NCBI GenBank assembly: GCA_036768485.1
Contig: JAVLUZ010000191.1
Coordinates: 1,454,472-1,518,471, forward strand
Direction: 5' to 3'
Source of the DNA: Mermis nigrescens
Taxonomy: Eukaryota > Nematoda > Enoplea > Mermithida > Mermithidae
Length of the DNA stretch: 64,000 nt
In this document: in pieces, positions 47,474-57,616 of the stretch
How positions within the stretch are numbered: the stretch's first letter is position 1
Layout: every line of letters begins with the position of its first letter
Position numbers and translations under genes: made by a program
Notes under the pieces: model-generated
What the model was told of the DNA's origin: nothing
Databases searched by the model: none
Seen by the model: the letters and a program-made list of their open reading frames with translations, nothing else

Positions 47474-47798
47474 ATCATTAGAGCTCAAACTTAATTCTTT
47501 TGATCTTTTAATCAAGGAGTCATTATACATATCACGTTATCGTTCTATTCTCAACAATAATGTTTCATCAATTCCTCTAAATTTGTTTTAATTTACTAAA
47601 ATCCCACCTTTTTAATTTTCTTATAGTTTAAAATCTTTTATAATTCTCTTCATAATTTAATGGTATGTTTAAACTTTAAGTTTCTCTTGCTTTACAACTC
47701 TCGCTTAGCACGCTCATTTTTTAAACCTATATTCCTTCTAGCCAGGATAGTAAAGCGTGAAAAGCTCCACTACTGTGTGTGTGGTCACGGGGGTCTCT

Positions 47799-48022
47799 AG
47801 ACCACACCTGGGCATGGGGGGTTTGAGGGGTATGCACTCCCCGAAAAACCAAAATATCCCCCCCAGAAATCAGAATACCCCCAGAATTCCATTTTTTTGA
47901 CATTTTTTCTTTTTTTTCGCAATTTGTCGATGCCAATGGATGGTGTTTTTTGCCAAACTACCATTTTTAAGGCCATCTTTGACCTTTGAAAAATCTAGCC
48001 CCCCAAAATTTTCTCGCTGCCC
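47799..48022 (-). mobile_element. Short TIR element, CCAYACSTGGGC family
   Basis: Ends CCACACCTGGGC and GCCCATGTATGT, flanks TCTAGA/TGTAGA. Confidence 0.7.
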
Positions 48023-48159
48023 ATGTATGTTGTAGACCCCCACAATGGACTAATGCGAAGTTTTTTGAGAAAACGTTTTCAAAATAAAAGCGTATGGTAC
48101 AGCGACGATTTTAGTTTGGCGAAAACAGATTTGTTCGAGCCGGATTCTCGGTGAGTCTA

Positions 48160-48452
48160 GACCAGGCATGCGCATGGAGGGGGTTGAGGGTTTTTAGACT
48201 CCAGAATAAAAAAATTAAGTTTTTTTTGGGAAAATGAGGCAAAATAAAGGCGAAAATCGGATAAAAATTGAAAAAGATTTTCTTAGCTATCCTAGCACTT
48301 ATAAAAGTTTTTGAAAGCATTTTGTCCCAATAAAGCTCAATTGTTGACCCCCACCGGCTGCGTTAAAAATGGTGTTTTTTCGCAATACCACCATTTTTAA
48401 GACCATTCTCTGACCTGCACCTACCCTAGAAATTCAGTGCTACCCACCTATG
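48160..48452 (-). mobile_element. Short TIR element, CCAYACSTGGGC family, diverged
   Basis: Ends CCAGGCATGCGC and CCCACCTATGG. The interior differs from the other copies (no GAATTC core). Confidence 0.55.
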
Positions 48453-48476
48453 GTCCAGTGTAAGCACGAGTCTCAA

Positions 48477-48733
48477 CCATACGTGGGCAGCAAGAAATTT
48501 CTGGGGGGATGCAAGATTTTTTGAAGGTAAAAAAATGGCCTTAAAAACGATGGTATGGTGATAAAAACACCATTTTTCGACGTTTCTCATCAAGCACTAT
48601 CCATTGGCATCAAAAAATTGCGAAAAAAGCGAAAAAAATTTCAAAAATTGAATTCTGGGGGTATTTTGATTTCTGGGGGGTATTTTGGTTTCTAGGGGGT
48701 GCATACCCCCCAACCCCCCACGCCCAGGTGTGG
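48477..48733 (+). mobile_element. Short TIR element, CCAYACSTGGGC family
   Basis: 257 bp. CCATACGTGGGC...GCCCAGGTGTGG, flanks TCTCAA/TCTTAA. It interrupts the diverged repeat whose other copy (46840-47160) lacks it. Confidence 0.8.
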
Positions 48734-48739
48734 TCTTAA

Positions 48740-49648
48740 CCAATCCAATACATGTCGTCAAATGATAGTCCAAACAAGATCTTCTAAAAAGTTAAAAGAA
48801 TAGAATAAAATCAAATGAGAAGATAAAAGATCCGAATTGAATCTGAAAAGTCCAAATAACAAAGGAAGTTTAGAGTATATGTCAAGGGAAATCCTTCACT
48901 TATTATGTTTGTGCTGTAGATTGTATTTGTGTTTGTTATATAAGTCTAAAATACTTATGCACTGATTCGTATGATTTGTTTCCGGGTCATTGACATGAGT
49001 ATTAAATTTGCGATTAAAGCCGTTTTGTTTATCTATTGGCATGGGAGCCTATAAGCAGGGATCTGAAATGTGTCATAGATGGAATGAGCAGCAACCAATG
49101 GCACAAAATAACCAAAAAAACAAAAATTTAACTCTGAGGTCGATCGATTATTAGCGGGTCCACAAGATTTTCGTGAGCACCAGACCCTCAGACCTCCTGC
49201 ACTCAAGTGCGATACTGGAAACGTCCCTTCTCTGCAATTAAAACGGGAAACATCTCGGAGGTGCAATTTTTTAGAACATTGATAATTGAAAATCCGGATG
49301 TGCTCTTTTTATTTGTTTACAATCAATAGCGACATTGCGATGTGTGTATATAGTTTCTGCGTAAAGTTATAACAGCGATTTTTGATTGTTTTTTTCGCAG
49401 CTTGTTCACAACTCAGTGTGAATGCCTCAAACAACTCATGGAAGAGAATTGTAGGAGATAAAATTCTCTAAATGCACATTTTTATTTCTTCAAAATTTAG
49501 CATTGCTCCTTTAGTGGGAATGTAGAGAGTGTTAAAATCCTGTGGGTGAAACAACACGTTTTGGTCGAGTTTTCGACTTGTTTATGAACCCTAAATTTTT
49601 TGCTTGAGATTTTCCGAAAAATCTATTTATGGAAAAGTACTGCATTCC
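48740..49648. other. Non-coding, left of the large palindrome
   Basis: The continuation of the diverged repeat ends near 49065. No gene seen between 49065 and 49648. Confidence 0.5.
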
Positions 49649-50130
49649 AAGGGCTACACGATGAATTTAACTGAGTTTGTGTAACGTCAAAACGGAGTTA
49701 GTTCTGATGATTTAAAGTTTACACTGAGGTGGTGAACTAAAAGAACGCCTTGTACCTCCTTTTGGTTTTTATCCGCTCCGATTATGAATCGCGACGAGCA
49801 AAGTTTCCTGCTTCGGCATTTTACATATAAGAAGTATTAAATTTTCAGCGCCTATCATTACGCACTGCTGCATTTATTTGTACGGTCATCTTGCTACTTA
49901 TTCTTGCTCCGTGTCCAAAATTCCTTGATGCTACTTTTTATCGCATGCTTAGTGCCTCGCCGCACGTCTAAACCATCGCAACTGCGGTCAGTGGGACTTG
50001 TGTTCAGTTAAGGTTTGTAAACAAAATGATTTCAGCTTTTCTTTGATTCAGATTGATCACTTCATATAAAAATAAAGTGTTGTGTTATTTATTTATTTCT
50101 CAAACTGCAGCTGGAATTACCTTCCATAGG

Positions 50131-50960
50131 AGTAGTATACCCTGCCACCCTAGGACCTTATCTTATAGCGTTGTAGTGTTATAAGATAGGCGGATCTGCT
50201 CCCTGGTCCAAAATCGAGGTCGCGGCAGGGGGCGAGTGGCTGGGTAGGGCCTGTTCGAACCTGCCTAATGGAAGGTAGTTAGGGTCGAGGGTGGGAGGCC
50301 TGCCTGGACCTACAAGCCTAGGGACAGGGGTGGTGGAAAATATTCCAGGGGAAAATCTTTGAAGAGGCCTATCTCAAGAACCAAGGGTCGAATCGGGCTG
50401 AAATTGTAGGGGTAGGATAAATATTCTATTTGCAAACTATTACAAAAAATTTTGAGGAAGTACCCACAGTACGAGTATATCAGCATCAGTTTACACTTTT
50501 GCATAACTGAAGAACCAGCTGTTGGATTGGATTGAAATTTTAAGGGTAGAATATATACATCTTAGTTGTGCCATGTATAAAAGTTTGCCGCATTATCTGC
50601 AGTAATTCAATTATAGTTTACACTTCATTACATTTCAAGAAGCAAACGATAGGATTAGACTCGAACTTTCAGAGTATGTTAGGTAAAGTACGATACGTAC
50701 AAATTTTGGCGCGCAACCTACAGTATGCCGATTTTAGTTTACATTGCTTTTTCAGATGATGGCGTCAAACAGATGGATGTTATGTAAGGTCTGCTTCCCT
50801 AGATAGATTTATTTTTCATAACTAAAAATCAACTATGATAAGCATGACCAGACATGTTCAAACCTGTCACTAAGCCTGGCTGGGAAGGGGTCCTAAAGAA
50901 AGGGGTTCTACAGTAATAGATGGTTTTGGTACAATTTGTACCAAAACAACATCAACAGTG

Positions 50961-51007
<47 letters not shown>

Positions 51008-51332
51008 GGGGTAGCAGTCCCTCTGGGGGGTCCACAAGCTCCACTGAAATCCACAAGCGCCACCAGGGCACCTTTACACTGACGCTTGTAACAAAAAAGC
51101 CTTAGGACAAGATGGGGGTTCCTTTACACCACAATACAGTATAAGGTAAGTCTATGTTAGAAATAGGATAAGAAAGGGGATGAAAAAAGTTTACACTTGA
51201 CACTACTTTACACTTTACACCACTTTACACTTTATACCACTCTACACTTTATACCACTTTACACTGTACCCCACTTTTCACTATACATCACTTTACACTA
51301 TTTAAATGCCTATCATACTATCTGCTTCATTT
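50131..51332 (+). repeat. Outer Maverick-type terminus, left arm
   Basis: Begins AGTAGTATACCCTGCCACCC, very like the inner terminus at 52427 over its first 50 bases (CTAGGACCTTATCTTATAGC shared). Contains a (TG)n tract at 50959-51004. The part after 51140 has repeated TTACACTTTATACCAC units. Broken off at 51333 by an LTR. Confidence 0.65.
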
Positions 51333-52238
51333 TGTCACGTATGCCGTGATTGTAACTATTTAAATCACTTGTATAATACATATATTTATAAGAATAAGTA
51401 GCAAATCGTAATATAAATGGTCAAATGGTCTTATAATATTACGAAACTATATTTATCCATGCTAATATAATCTTATTCACTATACCAAATACGTAAATAT
51501 CCTATTGCTGTATTTACGAGCATTTAATGTAATAATGTTTATGTATAATCACTATGTTAAATCAGTTGTATTAATAACATTCATTTTCGTATTATCGTTC
51601 GATAAGGCGGAAGAAGGCAAACACCGGGTTCTACACTATGAAAAGAACATTATCATGCTTAAAAACCGGTTAAAACTGGTTTTGAAGACCAGACAGAGCA
51701 GATGCGAAAATGAGGAAAGCAACTGAGAACAAGTGAGCGAGGAAGTAGCCAAAATAATTAATCAAAACTGCTCGCCAAAAACACCGACCACCTATAAAAG
51801 CTGCGCGACTCAAAGTCTAGGCTCTTTCTCCATTGACCTAGCACATTATCATCGCCCTCGTCTCTAAGTTTCCGTTTCTCTCGTTCTCTGACGATAATCT
51901 TGGACATTCGTTTATCAAGTATTTTGTGACGCTTTAGCTGCCTTCAGCTGCGCAATCAGAACCCGCTGTGCACCCAACGTTTCGCGCGAATCTTATTCTT
52001 AATTTACGCCTCAACGAATCGGAATTTTGTAAGTTTCATTTTATTAATTCTTCAAATAAAATTGCAAATTGTTATATCATTGTTGTTCATCTACCCACAC
52101 GTACAAAACGAGGATTAACACCCAAAGTCTATCCCATTGATAAATTGTGTAAGCTTCAATTAAAAGAATTGAAGATAAATAAGTGAAAATAAGCTACAAG
52201 AAACGAATAATTTAGTGACGCGAAATTCGGGCGTGACA
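51333..52238 (+). repeat. LTR with PBS, left arm
   Basis: 906 bp, TGTCACG...CGTGACA, followed by TATTTGGCGCAGAAAGTAGG, a primer-binding-site-like sequence. A TATA box (TATAAAAG, 51793-51800) and a downstream AATAAA (about 52058) give a normal U3-R-U5 layout. Only 170 bases of internal sequence remain before the inner Maverick terminus at 52427. Confidence 0.75.
51793..51800 (+). promoter_or_regulatory. LTR TATA box
   Basis: TATAAAAG about 460 bases into the LTR, followed 25-30 bases later by a pyrimidine-rich start region (TCTAGGCTCTTTCTCC). Mirrored at 61907-61914. Confidence 0.55.
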
Positions 52239-52921
52239 TATTTGGCGCAGAAAGTAGGATTGCGTTTTGCATCTTTTTTAAATTTTTTCCGCCGACCCCT
52301 TCTTCCTGGAATATTGGTCGATCTCAGAAATTTTCTCGTAGATCAGTCTTGTTTACTTTTCTGAGGTCGCTTAGAAAAGTTTTTCTTTGAATTTTACTGC
52401 CGCGCGGATGAAGTTGAATTAATATTAGTAGTATACCCTGCGTCCCTAGGACCTTATCTTATAGCGTGTGTAGTGTTATAACATAGGAGTCTGGTCTGCC
52501 TGGACAAACCAGGGCCTGTGTTGTAGCATAGGATGCCGGCTGAAGCGGGGGCGGTGGACGAGGCGGATCTACGCCCTGGCCCAAAATCGAGATCGCGCCA
52601 GGGCGCAAATGGCTTAGTGTCCTGAAAAGGGGGTTCCTCCGCATTTTATCGATTTTTTTACAGTAACAGCTGGTTCCAAAACAACTTGTTCCGAAACAAA
52701 GGCAATATAAGTTGTGGGTGAGGGTTAAGGTAATATTGTTGTATTTTGGGGGAGGGGCTAGTGTACAGTGTAAAGCTGGTGTAAAGTGTAAAGTAGTGTA
52801 AAGCAAGCTTAGGGAAAAAGATTTTTAACCAATTTTAGAATGTTTATATAGATGAATGCATCAGCTTCATTTTTTACAGTAACAGTTGGTTCCGAAACAA
52901 CTTGTTCCGAAACAACATTGT

Positions 52922-52994
<73 letters not shown>

Positions 52995-52998
52995 TGTG
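52922..52998. repeat. (TG)n microsatellite in the terminus, left arm
   Basis: Mirrored at 60679-60776 in longer form. It is followed by five copies of CACAAGCGCCACC (53029-53090). Confidence 0.9.
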
Positions 52999-53109
52999 TG
53001 TTGGGGGTAGCAGTCCCTGTGGGAGTCCACAAGCGCCACCCCCACAAGCGCCACCTCCACAAGCGCCACCAAGGTCCACAAGCGCCACTTAGGTTCACTA
53101 TAGCCATTA

Positions 53110-53870
53110 TAGCAATTTTAGTATGGGGTTCATTAAAGTTACGAAAGTAGTCAGCTATTTTGTCATCAGGTTGTAGCGATTATTATCTACGCGCAAATTA
53201 ATTATTTTGCCGGCCTTTGGCCCTTCATAAAACAAAATATTGTCTGAGTAAACTTTAATTTGGTAGTCAGGTACCAGAACGTTTTGAATTTTTCAACAGC
53301 ATCAAGACCGTATTTTTCTTTATCAGTGTTAAGATCAGCTTTGTGCATTAAGTCTAAAGCTAGCTGCTTTTGTAAACAATGTCGCCCTTTATCGCCTTTC
53401 CTAATAGACTCCCATTTAGGGCTCTTGTCCAGCTTTGCTATTCCTGTAACAACAGCTCGGGGTAGTGATAAATTATCGGTTAATGCAATTTTAATGTACG
53501 CTCCTCTACCCAATTGTGGTTGTTTGTCTACTACTACTACCTTGAAAATCATATCTTCGTCAAAGCTAAGCTCCTTACTGGACTGTTCTATGTTTTCTAT
53601 AATACTGAAAACTTTATCAGCGTTCAGATACTGACGCTGAGTGAAGGGGACTAATATCGGGAAGTCAAGGCACAAATGCCCAATTTGCATGCCTATCAGA
53701 ATGTCTGCGGGGTAATGCTTGAGCATCTTTTGGATAGCTTGCTCAAACATCTCTTCTATATCAGGACAGTCATCAAGGTTTCGAAACTTTAGCCGAAACG
53801 TCCTTGCAATTGACTTAAACCTACAAACAGAAGTGAATGAGTGTTCGCTTACTTCAAAAAATTGATCCAT
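53110..53870 (-). pseudogene. Protein-primed DNA polymerase B, N-terminal part only
   Basis: The frame 53870-53202 encodes 220 residues: R-F-K...F-R-L-K-F near the start, then I-L-I-G-M-Q-I-G-H-x-x-L-D-F-P-I-L-V-P-F-T, a V-F-S-I-I-E-N-I-E-Q-S region, L-G-R-G-A-Y, and R-A-V-V-T-G-I-A-K-L-D-K-S-P-K-W-E-S-I-R. This series is characteristic of the N-terminal region of Maverick PolB. After a frameshift near 53270 another frame reads Q-I-K-V-Y-S-D-N-I-L-F-Y-E-G, the next conserved block. The gene then ends against the terminus; exonuclease, palm and fingers motifs are all missing. It diverges from the integrase with a 63-base gap. As it stands it cannot synthesise DNA. Confidence 0.75.
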
Positions 53871-53905
53871 CTTTGAGGAAAACTATAACATATACTGCTT
53901 GACCC

Positions 53906-53921
53906 TTATTTATAGACAAAA
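53906..53921 (+). promoter_or_regulatory. TATA-like promoter motif, polB/integrase divergent region
   Basis: TTATTTATAGACAAAA. The same 16-mer with one change (A for G) stands at 56175-56190 in the other divergent intergenic region. Read on the minus strand it gives TCTATAAATAA toward the polymerase gene. Confidence 0.55.
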
Positions 53922-53933
53922 TTATTGCATTAG

Positions 53934-55059
53934 ATGGTAAGAATCCAAAAACTAGGAATGTTGTTTATAAATAGATGGAATGCTAAAAATTGTTCAAGAA
54001 TGGATAAAATACTTAAGAAACTGTACTACAATCCACAAAGTGGATACACTGGCGTTAATCAACTTTACACTCGCATCAAAAAGATTCGCCCGACTGTCAA
54101 ATTAGAACAAGTACGTGCCTGGCTAGAAAAGCAACCCACCTATACATTACACAAAACCCGTCCTCAAGCATTATTCACGAAATAAAGTGCTAGTAAGCAG
54201 CATTGATGAGCAATGGCAATGTGATATTGTAGATCTTCAATCTTTAGCGAAGCATAATGATAATTTTAAGTATCTCTTGAATTGCATAGACATTTTTTCA
54301 AAATACGCATGGTCTCTTCCTCTGAAATCTAAAAGTTCAAAAGATGTTCTGACCGCTTTTCAAAGCATTTTAAATTCATCTAATCGAAAACCGTACAAGC
54401 TGCAAACGGACGCAGGGACCGAATTTACAAACAAGGAATTCCAGAAATTTCTAAAATCTGAACCTATCAATTTTTTCACGACCAGAAGCGAAACAAAAGC
54501 TAGCGTAGTTGAACGTTTTAATTGCACGCTAAAAGAACATATGTGGCAGTACTTCACAAAGAGTACTTCGTATAAATATATTGACATATTACCCGACTTG
54601 ATGAAAAATTATAATCACTCTAAGCATCATACGATAGGTACATCGCCAGCTAATGTGACCGTAAAAAATGAGACGGACATCTTGAATAGAGCATTTAGAA
54701 TTGATGAACAGAACATTGTCTTCAAATTTATTATTGGATATAAAGTCCGACTGAGTAAAGTTAAGCGCACTTTTGAAAAAGGATTTTGGCCCAACTGGAC
54801 AGAGGAGTTTTTCGTAATTAAAGAAAGATATGCTTGAACCCCATCCGTTTATGTTCTAGAGGACCAAATGGGCGAAAGAGTCGAGGGTATTTTTTATGAG
54901 CCTGAACTGCAAAAAATTGAAACAAAAACTGACGATTTGTATTTAATTGAAAAGATTTTGAAAACGCGTAAGAAAGGCAATAAAACTAATTATTTAGTAC
55001 GGTGGCGAGGGTACCCAGAAAAGTTTGATTCCTGGGTCTCGAACCTAATAAAGTTATAA
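53934..55059 (+). pseudogene. Maverick retroviral-like integrase with chromodomain, two lesions
   Basis: Joins the element into host DNA. The N-terminal piece (53934-54185) has the Y-N-P-Q-S-G-Y-T-G-V-N-Q-L-Y-T-R helix region. After a frameshift at about 54182, the core (54187-54834) carries Q-C-D-I-V-D-L (first Asp, residue 13 of this piece), Q-T-D-A-G-T-E-F (second Asp, residue 75) and A-S-V-V-E-R-F-N (Glu, residue 109), the D,D,E triad with about 33 residues between the last two, then R-N-Y-N-H-S-K-H-H-T-I-G-x-x-P-like sequence. A TGA at 54835-54837 interrupts before a C-terminal part (to 55059) that contains a chromodomain (Y-L-I-E-K-I-L...Y-L-V-R-W-R-G-Y...D-S-W-V). All catalytic residues survive; only two lesions. 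Confidence 0.85.
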
Positions 55060-55405
55060 ATAGTAAGTAATTCTGTATTTCCAATTAAAGGCAAAAATGG
55101 AGATCAGCTGATGTTTTTTCAATCATATGTTGCATCGTTTGTCACAATACACTTACTTGTCTGATGATGCAATTGGAGATTATTTTTGGCCAAAAATGAG
55201 CGAGCAATATAAGCAAACATTGCTGGAATTTGATGAGAATGCCATGTTGAGCTTCTCAAGTATAACAGAAAACGATTAAAAAAGGGCGATATTTACACAT
55301 TATTTAAATTATGTGGAATTTCTAAGTCCGGAGGCCAAATTTTATTTTGCAAACCTTTACACCACACACATAGATGAGCACCTAATCTCATCCATGTCTA
55401 AGGTT
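55060..55405. other. Non-coding, after the integrase
   Basis: Contains a decayed frame near 55090-55300 (M-F-F-Q-S-Y-V-A-S-like, then E-N-A-M-L-S-F-S). It could be the remnant of another element gene. Mirrored at 58420-58720. Confidence 0.35.
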
Positions 55406-55409
55406 TTAA

Positions 55410-55630
55410 TATAAAGTTTTGCAGAGTTTGGAAAATTTTTTGTAAAGTTTGGAAATTTTTTTGTAAAGTTTGGAAAATTTTTTGTAAAGTTTGGAATTAT
55501 TTTTTGTGTGCTTAAGCATAGGAATTTTGCAGAGTTTGGAAAATTCTTTGTAAAGTTCGGAAATTTTTTTGTAAAGTTTGGAAAATTTTTTGTAAAGTTT
55601 GAAAATTTCTTGTAAAGTTTGGAAAATTAT
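55410..55630. repeat. Minisatellite, about 23-bp unit, between integrase and TBP-like genes
   Basis: Nine to ten units of GTAAAGTTTGGAAAATTTTT, interrupted once by TGTGCTTAAGCATAGGAATT. Mirrored at 58135-58365. Its open frame (K-L-Y-K-K-F-S repeats) is a by-product. Confidence 0.85.
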
Positions 55631-56145
55631 CATTTAATTTGGCATTGTTCAAGCGTTGTTGAGACTATTTTATCTGCTATATGCAACTCATGCTCGTGTT
55701 TTGCACCTGTGAGAATCATTTTTCCGCCTGTAAAGAGCAAAAATGTTACATTTCGAAATTTGTGTACTAAACAAGGAAACAATTCTACTTCGTACATGCA
55801 TTTCCCATTTACCATCTCATAAAATTTACAAAGATCAATGCGAAATCCCAAGTTAGCCGATCCAACAAAAAGCTCAGGCTTTATTTTCAAAATTGAATTC
55901 TCCATCTTTAGTATTTGGATGAATGCCTTTATCGTATTTTCGCCTTCTTGTATAGTTTTAGCTCCAACGCATACAATTTTACCCGATCTGAAAATCAGTA
56001 ATGTTGCCTGAGGTAATCGAAATACAATACCTGGAAATCTTTGGTGATAGTATTGCGCTGTATTTGGCAATTTCAGATAGACATCATCTAGATTTAGCGT
56101 ATTCGTCAGTGCTGTAGTTAGCACAATGTTCTGTATTGTGACCAT
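55630..56145 (-). CDS. TATA-binding-protein-like protein encoded by the Maverick element
   Basis: 171 residues, intact, length and layout of a TBP core domain. Two direct repeats: residues 3-80 and about 85-168. Repeat 1 has R-F-P (F37) and L-I-F-R-S-G-K-I-V-C-V-G-A-K (F52); repeat 2 has E-L-F-P (F123) and L-L-F-T-G-G-K-M-I-L-T-G-A-K (F138). In TBP these four Phe positions kink the TATA DNA, and all are kept. The basic G-K residues that contact the DNA backbone are also present. There is no N-terminal extension and no intron. It is divergently placed from the ATPase with 45 bases between them. The expected role is binding TATA-like promoters of the element; whether it recruits host RNA polymerase II is inference. 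Not a host TBP: it is diverged, mirrored in the palindrome and embedded among Maverick genes. Confidence 0.85.
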   Translation of the reverse strand: MVTIQNIVLTTALTNTLNLDDVYLKLPNTAQYYHQRFPGIVFRLPQATLLIFRSGKIVCVGAKTIQEGENTIKAFIQILKMENSILKIKPELFVGSANLGFRIDLCKFYEMVNGKCMYEVELFPCLVHKFRNVTFLLFTGGKMILTGAKHEHELHIADKIVSTTLEQCQIK

Positions 56146-56174
56146 TTTCTGTTAATACCTGTATATATAAATCA

Positions 56175-56190
56175 TTATTTATAAACAAAA
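56175..56190 (+). promoter_or_regulatory. TATA-like promoter motif, TBP/ATPase divergent region
   Basis: TTATTTATAAACAAAA ends one base before the ATPase start codon. Preceded by TATATATAA at 56162-56170. Partner of 53906-53921. A trace remains in the right arm (TTTTTGTTTATAAATG, 57601-57616). Confidence 0.55.
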
Positions 56191-56667
56191 ATGATTTTTC
56201 AACATCCTTTCACATGCCTTGTCTCAGGGCCAACAAAATCGGGCAAAACAACGTTTGTTAGGCGACTGATTGAGAACAGAGAATATTTGATTGATACTAA
56301 AATTAAAAGGATTTGGTGGTGCTTCGCAGAAAACCAACCGCTTTATAAGAAAATCGATCATGTGTCATTTATAGAGAGGCTTCCTGATTTTAGTTACTTT
56401 AAGCAGTTCAGCCCTATACCACAACTTTTGATACTCGATGATTTAATGCACGAGAGTAAAGGTAATGCTCAAATTGTACAACTATTCACAAGGAGTTGTC
56501 ATCATTGGAATATTAGCATCATTCACATTGTACAAAACGCTTTCTTTGAAGGTCCCAGAACATCGCATATAAACTCGGATTATATTGTTTTATTTAAAAA
56601 TCCTGCTGATCAGCTACAAGCACAAATGCTGTCTAGGCAGCTTTACCCTACCAATCCAAAATATTTG
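56191..56667 (+). pseudogene. Maverick packaging ATPase (FtsK/HerA, A32-like), C-terminally cut
   Basis: Drives genome packaging into capsids in virus-like members of this family. Residues 1-159 are family sequence: P-F-T-C-L-V-S-G-P-T-K-S-G-K-T-T (Walker A, residues 13-21), L-L-I-L-D-D-L-M (Walker B, 79-86), and the conserved I-V-Q-N-A-F-F-E-G and V-L-F-K-N-P-A-D-Q-L-Q block. After residue 159 (L-Y-P-T-N-P-K-Y-L) the homology stops at about 56668, where the palindrome junction lies; the open frame runs on to 56781 in unrelated sequence from the antisense of the pX-like gene. The right-arm copy keeps the missing C terminus (57000-57150). Start: the ATG directly after the TATA-like motif. Confidence 0.8.
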
Positions 56668-56668
56668 C

Positions 56669-56967
56669 CTGCAATTGTAAGTATAGGAGTAAGTAGAAGT
56701 GGAAGAAAACCACCATCTTGTATTATGATATTTTTTCTTTCTTTCGTACTTGCTTTGTTATTTGCCAAGTATCTTATTTGATTCTGGTATCTTCGAAGTT
56801 TGTTGATATCTTTCTCAGAAAAATGAATATTACTGTTCAGGAAATTGTTTGAGACAAAGGATCTGATCTTTAGTTGCAGTATTTATAATAGCGTCTCTTT
56901 GAGGTTTTTTTGTTTTACATAAGAGATTTAGACATACAATTTTGCGTTTTAATCGTTCTTTTCCCAT
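56669..56967 (-). pseudogene. pX-like small Maverick gene, partial
   Basis: The minus strand from the ATG at 56967 reads M-G-K-E-R-L-K-R-K-I-V-C-L-N-L-L-C-K, then A-T-K-D-Q-I-L-C. A frameshift around 56828 leads to F-S-E-K-D-I-N-K-L-R-R-Y, K-A-S-T-K-E-R-K-N-I-I-I-Q-D-G-G-F-L-P-L-L-L, ending at the palindrome junction. Basic N terminus, an L-R-R-Y plus lysine-rich block and a hydrophobic G-G-F-L-P segment are the pattern of the small gene that often follows the ATPase in Maverick/adintovirus genomes (sometimes compared with adenovirus pX). It exists once, at the centre, and has no mirror copy. Confidence 0.55.
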
Positions 56968-56999
56968 TTTACACTATTTCATTCGTGTTTTCTTAGTAT

Positions 57000-57600
57000 C
57001 TATAGATTTTTGTATATAAACAATGGGACTATCACTGGAAATATTTGTTTTAGCCTAAGCTCACCTCTAGAATTTTGAGTGAGATCAATCAGAAGATAGT
57101 CATGCGGAAGTGAAGTAGCATCCGAATAGGCTTCTAGAAAATATTTTGGATTGGTAGGGTAAAGCTGCCTAGACAGCTTTTGTGCTTGTAGCTGATCAGC
57201 AGGATTTTTAAATAAAACAATATAATCCGAGTTTATATGCGATGTTCTGAGACCTTCGAAGAAAGCGTTTTGTACAATGTGAATGATGGTAATATTCAAT
57301 GATGACAACTCCATGAATAGTTGCATTTGAGCACTACCTTTACTCTCTTGCATTAAATCATCGAGTATCAAAGTTGTGGTATAGGGCTGAATAACTAAAG
57401 TAACTAAAATCGGAAGCCTCTCAATAAATGACACATGATCGATTTTCTTATAAAAGCGGTTGGCTTTTCTGCGAAGCACCACCAAAATCCTTTTAATTTT
57501 AGTATCAATCAAATATTCTGTTCTCAATCAGTCGCTTAACAAGTTGTTTTGCTTGATTTGGCCCTGAGACAGGGCATGTGAAAGGATGTTGAAAAATCAT
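57000..57600 (-). pseudogene. Packaging ATPase, right-arm copy, broken
   Basis: Homologous to 56191-56667. The N terminus (57600-57530) keeps P-F-T-C but the Walker A motif is destroyed by small deletions (G-P-N-Q-A-K-Q). After a frameshift the 57527-57000 frame continues the family sequence and includes the C-terminal part missing on the other arm (E-A-Y-S-D-A-T-S-L-P-H-D-Y-L-L-I-D-L). Confidence 0.75.
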
Positions 57601-57616
57601 TTTTTGTTTATAAATG

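Noticed and set aside
51968..52186. 72-residue open frame before the inner terminus
   Set aside because: Lies within the U5 part of the LTR; chance frame.
55406..55633. Open frame with K-L-Y-K-K-F-S repeats (and its mirror at 58126-58422)
   Set aside because: A 23-bp minisatellite read in frame.
55630..56145. Interpretation as a host TBP gene or retrocopy
   Set aside because: Strongly diverged from the usual TBP core, divergently paired with a Maverick ATPase, sharing its promoter motif, and mirrored in the other arm.
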